Positions 48,901 to 60,900 of a stretch of DNA of 64,000 nt are shown here, piece after piece; within the stretch, counting starts at the first letter, position 1, and every line of letters begins with the position of its first letter. The DNA is from Paracentrotus lividus. Its lineage: Eukaryota > Echinodermata > Echinoidea > Camarodonta > Echinidae. Made by a program: the position numbers and the translations under genes. Location: contig CALNVZ010003426.1 in the NCBI GenBank assembly GCA_940671915.1, positions 47,822,168-47,886,167 of the forward strand. Reading direction: 5' to 3'. The notes below the pieces were generated by a model. The model did no database searches and had not been told where the DNA came from. It was given only the letters and a program-made list of their open reading frames with translations.

Positions 48901-51900
48901 ACGCCGCTGATCATAATGATTCTTCAAGTATTATTACTTTCCTATTATATTATCTTTTCGTACTCTGTGAAACTATTCGAAATTCATGTAAATGTAAAAC
49001 AAATTTATCTTTTTAGAAAATAATAAATAAATGATGATTATATGATGAAATCATACTGGGACCTGCCTCGAAATGTTGAAGATAATCTGGAGTGTTATCA
49101 ATTTTCTTTCAGAACCTACCCCCTTGTCCATGTACGCTTCATCAGGCGGAGCAAGACGTGGGAACATTCATTACAGACCCGTCCTGCAGTCCTTTCGGAG
49201 GCGCAGACACTTGCTCAAAAAACAAAGGGGCTGTAAATTGCTTCCTCAGTGTTTATGCCTCGTAGGTGTATGCTTTAACAGTTACACGATTTTTGATAGT
49301 GATTAAAATGTGCAATAGTAGAAATATACTTCTTTGAAAGAAATTAAAATTTGTTTTTCTTGCATCAAAAAGACACTCTTGAATAGACCAGTTTACTAAC
49401 AAATTCAGATTTTATTATTTTCATTACAGGTTGTTTGAATTTTTTATTATGTCGCCAGAAAAAAAAAAACATGGATAAATTTGAATATGTTAGGAAACTA
49501 AACTATTGTGGTTACGGCTGATGGAAAAGGGGTTTATTTTTATGGTAGACATTTGGGGTAATTGTGGTAATGCATGGTCTTTCAAGAATGAAAACACTGA
49601 TTCCCAGATATCCAGAAAACAACCTTTACTCATGTGTATATAACCTCGGCTGTTTATTATTAATTTTTTTGTTATTGCACAGCCCGAGTACGATGTCTGG
49701 TACAAAATGCTGCTATGATGCTAACGGGCTCTTGATGCACTCTATGGACACCGAGTATGCTGGCATGTCCGGTCGGTCCCACGTCCGTGGGGCTAGTCCT
49801 TACCGGCAACAAGATCTTGTTCCAGAACTTTCCCATTGGTCCAATGACATCATCGCTAAGAAGTTTTGCTGCGAGTGGGCTGACGAGGAAAATTGCTTTG
49901 CGTACATGACAAGGCGTCCCACTACTGACTGTATTGGTTACAATCCTCCAAAAACTGGTAGGTGAAGTTTTCAATATTGCTTTAAAAGCTGGTGTTGGTT
50001 TTGGTAATACTCAAAATATAATCTTTCAAATTTTGAAGTCTATTGTAATAATATTACAAAACACATACCACTTGGTAAATGGAGGCATAATAATCATTAT
50101 AAATCAAGTCACTATACAAATACTTTATAAGATATACTCATATTGATATATATTTCCGATTCATACCAATACTGCCTTTACTGTCAACACTGTACCCAGC
50201 ATTAAAGTTATGAGAGAGACTTGAGGAATTTCTTCTGGTGTATCAAATTAATTTTTGAAAATGTTGTTTTTGTTATCAACAATTCTTCTGTAAAACATTT
50301 GTGTTTTCATTATATTATATTTTTCATTGGCGGGGGGGGGGGGGGGAGGACGTTCCCCCCCTCGATTTTTTTTTTAATCGGGGGATCATCCCCCCTCGAT
50401 TTTTAAAGCTTAACAAAATAGACTTTATGGACCAAGAGGCAAAGTGTTCGTAAAATGTACCAAATTCAGAGCATTAAAAAGCAAAATTTTCGGCTCTCGA
50501 TTCGCGCTCGCAAACTTAAAACCCAGACAATGATTAAACGATATATTCTTTCTTCAGGTCGCTATATGCATTTATGGAATATGTTTTATTTGCTCCAACG
50601 CTTTATTCTTAACATTGGCATAATGTGCGAAGTAGGTCATTCTATTTCGAATTTTGGATATACAAATACATATTTAATGATTCCATTCGTGTGTATAAGT
50701 AATTCCCTCCGTCATTGGCGGCGACCCGGGGGGGGGGGGGGGACGTGTTTCCCTCGATTTTTTTTTTCTGGGGGAATCATCCCTGATTATCCCGTATATT
50801 CTAAGCATTTATGTTTTGTATTTGCCCATCTGTACAAAAGATAAATGTGATGGAAATAGACTTTTAAATTTCTATAAGACAAGTTTAATATCGCGCTTCG
50901 CGCTCGTATGTTATAAGAATGATCATATTCAGAAGGGATTATAAACATCTATATTTTATAAACCATAATTAACGGGATTTCACTCGCGCTTCAGCTAGTA
51001 TATGATTAATATATAACAATGCAATAAATAACAATGCAATGATTTAACGTAATACTCTGTCTTCAGGTCGCTATTATGACTTTGACTTAACGACTTTATT
51101 TGTGCAAACTTTATATTATTAAATTTTCATTAGTCACGTTATTTTCTGTATAATGTGCGAAGTAGGTCATTCTTTTTCGATTTTTGGGTGTACAAATACA
51201 GAGTATTAGTGTATTAATGTAATTTTCAATGTTTTTGTTGTTGTAATGTTATAAACATTTTCTTTAAATTTGCGACCTGGTTTTTTTTCCCCCAACCTAA
51301 ATTCCATCAACTAATAAGGAGAGCCATTTCTTTTGGACTCCCAGGCATTAGTTGATGGTCTTTTTTCTCTTGTGTTGTTCCTACTGTACTTTATTTTTTT
51401 GCTTGTAATACTCTGTGTAGTGTTTGGTTATTGTATAGCCCATGCCTGGAAATTAAATAAAATACATAAATAAAAGGATCTGCAGGACGCTTCATTCCGT
51501 TCGGGTGTATAATAATTCCCATTCTGAAGTTTACGTCCCCCCCCCCCAGTCGTCACATGAAATCGCCACCCCTGATGTTTTAGATTGTTCCAGCACAACG
51601 AATAGAATTCATGTTGCTCCATCTTGAGTTAGAAAATAATTCGTGACAAAAAGTATGGAGTGTCATGAATATTCATAAAAAAAGTAGCGATGTAGCTAAT
51701 AGCTTTGGAGATAGCTTTGACGGGTTTCTTTCCACTTAAGCAGGGTTCACACTTAGCCGAGTTGGAGTCGCGAGCAAAGCGCGAGCTGTGCGAGTTTGAT
51801 CTCGCCTTAACTCGCTCGAACTCGCACGAAATTTACATTTTTTTCTGAAATTTAACGCCCCCCCCCCCCTCGAGTTTATTACGATAGCTGCACGAGTGAA

Positions 51901-54900
51901 CCGAGCGCACCACGAGTCATACCGAGCTTAGTTAGAGAGCAGCAAGCTGTATACGGTGTTACCGATCTCTCAACGAGTTATCAAGCATGAGTCTCAACAT
52001 CATGGGATTTAAATTAAAAACTCACGCGGACCATCGCATTGGATTTAGTTTAACCGTAAGGTTTATTTTTTAAATCCAAATGATTTAAATTCAAATCCTC
52101 GAGATTAAAAATCATCTTTAGGATTAAAACATAAAATCCAGAATCCCTCGAGATTAATAAGAATATGATCTTTAGAATTAAAACTAAAATGCGATTGGTC
52201 CATATAGTACAGTCTAGTCTGCAAGCACAGACTCATTTGACACTTAAACAAATTTCAGTCTAGAGTGGAACTAGTCTCCATACTCACTGTCTGTGTCAAG
52301 AGCTCAGTAAGTACACGCGTGAATCTAGTTCTTAACTCTAGCACCCTAGTAAGCGAACAACATGGGTTGTGCCTGCAAACTAAGTACACTGAGTCCACCT
52401 AGATTTATTTTAAATCTCTCCAATTCAAAGTGTGGGTAAATTCATATTTTAGGCGCTTAAAGATGGAAGCCAGAAGCATTTTCGCTCTGCTTGAGGAAGA
52501 AGAGACTGTGATCCTTTGCACAATTGGTTCCTCTTCTAGGGCCGCAGCAGAAAAGAGATTACCAGGAAGAGACAAAAGTGAAGCAAAGAGGTTTTGGACA
52601 AGACATGGTTGTTGAGGAGGCCGAAATACGGTCACTATGAGAGGCTAATGGCGGAGTTAGCTAGCGAAGACCAGGAAGGCTTCCGCAACTTTCAACGTAT
52701 TGATCATAAAGATCTTTCAAGAACTCTTAACCCGCGTTGGACCTCGCATCGAGAAGCAGGACACGTTCATGCGGAAAGCTTTGAGTGCCGGACTTCGTCT
52801 GGCCATCACTCTGAGATTCTTAGCGACAGGGGATTCTTACAAAAGCTTGGAGTACAACTTTAGAGTCGCCAAGAATAGCATCTGTCACATCGTTCCAGAA
52901 ACATGCGAAGCTATCATAGCAGAATTAGCTCCAGAGGTGTGTTGCTGCCCTTCTACTCCAGCCGAGTGGATGTCCGTAAGCAAAGGGTTTCCGAACGTTG
53001 GAACTTCCACAATACCATCGGGGCATTAGATGGGAAGCACATTGCCATAAAGTGCCGGCGAATGCAGGATCCATCTACTACAATTACAAGGGCTATCATT
53101 CCGTGGTATTGCTTGCCCTTGTTGACGCAGAGTATCGCTTCTTGTATGTCGACGTTGGGAGCAACGGCAGGTGAGTCTTAAAATTGTTGCACACGACACT
53201 TACAAAATGGGTCAGTTCTAGACACTAACAAAGTCAGTATTGCATATTCACTTCCTTTCAGAATATGAATGGTCTAGAATGTATGTCAGATTCTCCTCAA
53301 ACTAATTACAATATTTGTATGAATTTGTGAGATTTTTGATCAGTTACTCCTGAAAGAAAAGAAAATATTGAGCCACGTGACCATTGCATTCCTACCTTTC
53401 ATATATAAACAACAATTCCCTCTTTCGTCTATGAATAAATATTAATTAGATCCTGTACGGAGCAAGACATTTAATATACAAACCATTGCAAACGTTATAA
53501 TAATTTTACATGCAGCATTGATTTGAAAACAGTCATGTAATATAATAATGCTTATCAGGTTATTTTGTATTAAGCTGGTCAGATCATTGCAGATGGAGGG
53601 ATTTTCTCGGGGTGCGAACTTCGGAAAGCTCTGGAAGAAGACACAGCTGGTATTCCCCCACCAACACCTCTGCCGAGCGACGATGTACCAATCCCCTATT
53701 CAATTGTCGCAGATGACGCTTTTCCACTACGTAGTTGGTTGATGAAGCCCTATCCTCACCGCCTGATGACCGACCAGGAAAGACATTTACTTACAGGTTG
53801 TCTAGAGCACGACGTGTAGTCGAAAACGCGTTTGGAATTTTGTCTCACAGGTATGATGGGAAATACATATACAGTTGGAGCACTGGTTTTCGACAAGTCG
53901 AATTCATGTTTAATGAGCCCAATCATAGAAATTGTAAGCTATAGTCGAAATCTGGTGCAATAAACACCTTTACGGAAATTTCTCAAACAATTTCGATTGT
54001 CAACAGAAGCGCATTTGACTCAGAATATAGACAGTAGAGGGTCTTGTCAGTATTTGTAGCACAGATTTTTGTTGAATTTCCTGTTTAAAATCGAGTAGTA
54101 TTGATGAGAAACGTCGAAAACTAGTGTCCCAACGGTACTAATAACAGTGCGTTAAACATGTGCTGCATTGGTTGGAAATACACTTAATGTGTTGAAAATT
54201 TGTCTCTTATTATTTCAGGTTCCGCTGCCTTCTAGGGACACTGTACCTGACCCCTGACCGAGTACAATCTGTCGTGCTGGCGTGTTGTGTCCTACATAAC
54301 CTTTTGAGGATCCGTTTTCCAAAGTTGCACAACAATCTAGTGGATCGCGAGGATCCAGAGACCCGCAACATCATTCCTGGAATGTGGAGGGGAAATCGCG
54401 ATATGATATGCCTTGACGTCATGAGAGGCAACAATGCAACAAAAGCAGCCAAGGCACAACGTGACTACCTTCGTGGCTACTACACGTCTCCAGTTCGCAG
54501 TGTCCCTTGGCAAGAGCAGATGATCTAAAAGGTAATTTGGTTGCATTTCGTTTATCGTTCATGATAGACATGTATCTAGATTCGTCCCCCATTTTACACG
54601 ACAGTCAAGATTCATGAACCAATTTGCCATGCAATAATCTCAGGTGAGAATTGCTGAAGTTTTTCTCGATCTCTTGATCACTTCTTTCAACAGCAAATTT
54701 CCGTCAAGAATTTCATGTCACATCCTCAAGAATATCCATTGAAGTTTACCTCATTTTCTCTATTCTATAAAGTGAAGTGCAGACTTATGTAGATAGACAC
54801 CACAAACACAATGATAAAGTATAACAGTCTAACGATAATCAACTTTATTGTCAGAATTTCAAGAACTATGAAATTGTTAATCAAGCACTAAATTAGTTCT

Positions 54901-57900
54901 AAACATTGTTTCTGTAAACGGACAGAATTGGGAAACCACCATGGAAACATGATCATTCCAATAAAGACGTGTTTTTGCTCGCATGTAACCGTTAACGTTG
55001 TTGATGGGAGAATACATCAATCAAAATGAATGTTGAGCATGTCTATCATTCCTCACTTTTGGTTTCTTGGAGACTTGAACACTTTTATTTTGATTATTTT
55101 ATTTCTCTTTAAATTACCTATTTCAATGATAACTAGAACTATCACTTCTGCAAAAACTCTATAACTCGAACTACATAAACATGAACATTTTAAATAGGAA
55201 ATGCAAAAGTCTTTTTGTTCTATAATAACAACTGCTGAATAGGAATAAAAATCAACGTTGAGTACTATGTCTTTCATTCCTATTTTTTGCTTTCTCGTAC
55301 ACTTTTTTTTATTCTTCTTGTCTTTATAAATGTTAGATAATGAGTGTTCTTTATTACTTTAACTGGAACTATCATGACAACACACTGTCTATATACAAGT
55401 TCGAAACATAGTCCCTGTAAAACCTACAAGAGCGGGAAACTACTACAGAAACATAATAATTTTCAAAGCGGAAATGCAAATTTAGGTCTTTTTGTTCACA
55501 TATTAAACTTGCTCATAGGATACTAAATCAACGTTCGGCAATTCTTTTATGACTTATTGTTGGTTCCTCGTACACTTGTATTTTGATTTTTTTTAAGTGT
55601 TCTATAATTACATGTTCTTTGTTAATTTTTCAGAGATAACTGAAACTATCGTGGCTTCCACATCTAACTATTGGATTAACTGGCAAACACGTTAACTGTG
55701 AGGCACATTTCACATCGTATACAAGGATATGGTTAAGCAGAAAATCAATCGGAGGTAAACGTACATAATACAAAAGTGTACCACCAATCATTATTATTTG
55801 TGATCTATTTGCCATTAACGCAGACACAAATAGATCGCGAACTTAACTCAACATCATGGACCGAGGAAATAACCGTTTCACTGTTTTTCAAGGCAACAAA
55901 ATAAAGGTACTTGTCAAATCTTTAGAACCTGATAAAACACATTTAACAACTGACAAAAACATATCGCGCAAGATGCCCATAGGGACTAACTCTAGGTGCT
56001 CATTGTCGCGGTTGGCTGAGCTGCTGCTGATGCGGCACTTTCCAGTGAACTATTCACCACATCATCACGAACGCCCATCTGGTTCGAAGACATCGAGGGT
56101 GCTTGTAGAGTTGCGAGAGTGTTGGTATAGTCCTGCTGGAAAAACCCATCGAAGACCTCTGAACCCGAAGGCCGGATTCTGCTCTGCATCAACGATGGCG
56201 GCGGTGACGGTGTATGGCTTGGTGTATGGCTTGGTGTATGGTATTCGTGAAAGACCCGGGTGGACTTGTCATCCGGGGGTGGTGGCAGCTGTTGGCGTGA
56301 AGGGAATGTCGGCGGAGGGAAGGGTGGTGGAGGCATCCTGCCGTACGTAGAAAACGCCCCTGGGACGGCTGATGCGCAGAATAGAAGGTGTCATCATGTT
56401 GTGACTGAAAAGGTGGTTGAGCAATCGGAGTAGAGGGTGATGACCTCCCCCGATTAATGTAGCTTTGTACCATCTTCATTGTGTCCACGGTGAAGTTGAG
56501 CCACTGTTCCTGTGAGATCTGCCGCACCTGTGTAGTCAAGTATGCTGGGAAACCCTTCACTTGCTCCTCGTGTGTGGATAGTTGGGCGGGGACAGACGCT
56601 ACGGCGAAAGCAGACTTTCGTAGTTCTCTGGCTTCATCTGCTCGCTGGAGGAGCTATAACATAAATGAAGAATAACAGTCAGTTAAACAAACATATGAAC
56701 ACATGTACAGTTTTTATTTCACCATGTTAGATGAAACAGTTTACCAGTAATCACGGTATGAAGGCTGCCAACAGATTTTTTTTAAAAAGAATACTGGAAC
56801 AAAGATTGTACTATACTAAATATTTCGCACACAATACAAAATATACTATGAGAGTTTCACTTTACACTATAACTTTCGTTATATTTACCCTTAAATGTTT
56901 TAAATGTTTATTCATTAAACAAATGCATCCTAGATAAAACAGAAACTAAAACAATGGAATNNNNNNNNNNNNNNNNNNNNNNNNNGTTCCTCACAGGTAT
57001 GATCGGAAATACATATACAGTTGGAGCACTGGTTTTCGACAAGTCGAATTCATGTTTAATGAGCCCAATCATAGAAATTGTAAGCTATAGTCGAAATCTG
57101 GTGCAATAAACACCTTTACGGAATTTCTCAAACAATTTCGATTGTCAACAGAATCGCATTTGACTCAGAATATAGACAGTAGAGGTCTTGTCAAGTATTT
57201 GTAGCACAGATTTTTGTTGAATTTCCTGTTTAAAATCGAGTAGTATTGATGAGAAACGTCGAAAACTAGTGTCCCAACGGTACTAATAACAGTGCGTTAA
57301 ACATGTGCTGCATTGGTTGGAAATACACTTAATGTGTTGAAAATTTGTCTCTTATTATTCAGGTTCCGCTGCCTTCTAGGACACTGTACCTGACCCCTGA
57401 CCGAGTACAATCTGTCGTGCTGGCGTGTTGTGTCCTACATAACCTTTGAGGATCCGTTTTCCAAAGTTGCACAACAATCTAGTGGATCGCGAGGATCCAG
57501 AGACCCGCAACATCATTCCTGGAATGTGGAGGGGAAATCGCGATATGATAGCCTTGACGTCATGAGAGGCAACAATGCAACAAAAGCAGCCAAGGCACAA
57601 CGTGACTACCTTCGTGCTACTACACGTCTCCAGTTCGCATGTCTCCTTGGCAAGAGCAGATGATCTAAAAGGTAATTTGTTGCATTTCGTTTATCGTTCA
57701 TGATAGACATGTATCTAGATTCGTCCCCACATTTTAGCACGACAGTCAAGATCATGAACCAATTGCCATGCAATAATTCTCATGGTGAGAATTGCTGAAG
57801 TTTTTCTCGATCTCTTGATCACTCTTTCAACAGCAAATTTCCGTCAAGAATTTCATGTCACATCCTCCAAGAATTCCATTGAAGTTTACCTCATTTCTCT

Positions 57901-60900
57901 TATTCTATAAAAGTGAAGTGCAGACTTATGTAGATAGACACCACAAACACAATGATAAAGTATAACAGTCTAACGATAATCAACTTTATTGTCAGAATTT
58001 CAAGAACTATGAAATTGTTAATCAAGCACTAAATTAGTTCTAAACATTGTTTCTGTAAAACGGACAGATTGGGAAACCACCATGGAAACATGATCATTCC
58101 AATAAAGACGTGTTTTTGCTCGCATGTAACCGTTTAACGTTGTTGATGGAGAATACATCAATCAAAATGCAATGTTGAGCATGTCTATCATTCCTCACTT
58201 TTGGTTTCTTGGAGACTGAACACTTTTATTTTGATTATTCTTATTTCTCTTTAAATTACCTATTTCATGATAACTAGAACTATCACTTCTGCAAAAACTC
58301 TATAACTCGAACTACATAAACAGAACATTTTAAATAGGAAATGCAAAAGTCTTTTGTTCTCATCAATAACAACTGCTGATAGGAGAATAAAAATCAACGT
58401 TGAGTACTATGTCTTTCATTCCTAATTTTGCTTCTCGTACACTTTTTTATTCTTCTTGTTCTTATAAAGTTAGATAATGAGTGTTCTTTATACTTTAACT
58501 GGAACTATCATGACAACACACTGTCTATATACAAGTTCGAAACATCAGTCCCTGCTAAAACCTACAAAGACGGGAAACTACTACAAGAAACATAATAATT
58601 TTCAAAAGCGGAAATGCAAATTTAGGTCTTTTGTTCACATATTAAAACTTGCTCATAGGATACTAAATCAACGTTTCGGCAATTCTTTTATGACTTATTG
58701 TTGGTTCCTCGTACACTTTATTGATTTTTTAAGTGTTTTTTTTTTCTTCTAAATTACATGTTCTTTGTTAATTTTTCAGAGATAACTGAAACTATCGTGG
58801 CTTCCACATCTAACTATGGATTAACTGGCAAACACAGTTAACTGTGAGGCACATTTCACATCGTATACAAGCAGATATGGTTAATGCAGAAAAATCAATC
58901 GGAGGTAAACGTACATAAACAAAAGTGTACCACAATCATTATTATTTGTGATCTAATTGCCATTAAACGCAGACACAAATAGATCGCGAACTTAACTCAA
59001 CATCATGGACCGAGGAAATAACCGTTTCACTGTTTTCAAAGCAACAAAATAAAGGTACTTGTCAAATCTTAAAACTGATAAAACACATTTAACAACTGAC
59101 AAAAACATATCGCGCAAGAGCCCATAGGACTAACTCCAGGTGCTCATTGTCGCGGTTGGCTGAGCTGCTGCTGATGCGGCACTTCCAGTGAACTACACCA
59201 CATCATCACGAACGCCCATCTGGTTCGAAGACATCGAGGGTGCTTTGTAGATTGCGAGCAGTGTGGTATAGTCTGCTGGAAAAACCCACTCGAAGACCTC
59301 TGGAACCCCGAAGGCCCGGAATCTGCTGCCTGCAATCAACGATGGCGGCGGTGACGGTGTATGCTTGGTGTATGCTTGTGTATGTATTCGTGAAAGACTC
59401 CGGGTGGACTTGTCATCCGGGGTGGTGCAGCTGTTGGCGTGAAGGGAATGTCGGCGGAAGGGAAGGGTGGTGGAGGCATCCTGCCGTACGAGAAACGCCC
59501 CTGGGACGGCTGATGCGCAGAATAGAAGGTGTCATCATGTTGTGACTTGAAAAGGTGGTTGAGCAATCGAGTAGAGGTGATGACCTCCCCCGATTAATGT
59601 AGCTTTGTACCATCTCATTGTGTCCACGGTGAAGTTGAGCCACTGTTCCTTGAGATCTGCCGCACCTGTGTAGTCAAGTATGCTGGGAAAACCTTCACTT
59701 GCTCCTCGTGTGTGGATAGTTGGGCGGGACAGACGCTACGGCGAAAGCAGACTTTCGTAGTTCTCTGGCTCATCTGCTCGCTGTGAGGAGCTATAACATA
59801 AATGAAGAATAACAGTCAGTTAAACAAACATATGAACACATGTACAGTTTTTATTCACCAATGTTAGATGAAACAGTTATACAGTAATCACGGTATGAAG
59901 GCTGCCAACAGATTTTTTTTAAATAAGAATACTGGAACAAAGATTGTACTATACTAAATATTTCCACACAAAACAAAAATATACTAAGAGTCACTTACAC
60001 TAAACTTTCGTTATATTTACCCTTAAATGTTTTAAATGTTATTCAAAACAAATGCATCCTAGATAAACAAAAACTAAAACAAGGAAAATTTAATTGTGGA
60101 TGTATAACCGTATCAACGTTTATGTGAATTTTTAAAATTACTTTTCACAGAGACATAATGCTTTTTTTTAAAGATGAGTAATAATCGACATCTACTTGCA
60201 GGACTATTTCCGGACATTTGCATTATTAAATCCCAACATGATATAGGTGAATATACAAATCTGCAAATCAACAACCATTTGAACCTTTGATGATATGAAT
60301 TGATTGCGATATTTATCTGCGGAAACTGTAGCAAATGTGATGGCAAGCCGCATCAAAATTCACAACGAATTTCTTTGTTTGCAGTATTGAAGGAATATCA
60401 TTCTAGATATATCATTGAAAAGCACATGATAATAACTTAAGAATAACTTACAAATATAGTCGCGTGCCCAAACTTGATTAAATTCTCCTTGTTTCAGAGT
60501 TTGTATGATATCTGGGAACGCACTGTATATTCACGTGCCTATTTTAAGTCCGATCGTTATTCAGACTATTTACTATTTTTGTATAATATGACTACGATTT
60601 TGAGAGGGGTCCAATTTATTTATTTAGAGACATCACATAAATCTCATCACAGACAAATGTCATGAGTTTCTGTTGTGAAAAGATTAGGAATATTAGAAAA
60701 ATAGAGAAATTTGTAAAATCTACATGTAAGAGATATTTCCTTGAAAGCATGGAGATTCATACTTTTGCAATTATCTGAATATGACTTTAGATGAAAACAA
60801 AAATTGAAAAAATAAGCAAATATTTAGTAAGCATAAAATATGATTTGCTTCTACAAGTTAACTAAAGTAGAATTACAATGTTTCCTGCAAATCGAGGTAA

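Noticed and set aside
57376..57663. Second transposase gene copy after the gap
   Set aside because: It is the same exon 3 as at 54219-54528, read again through the unmerged overlap and carrying extra indels.
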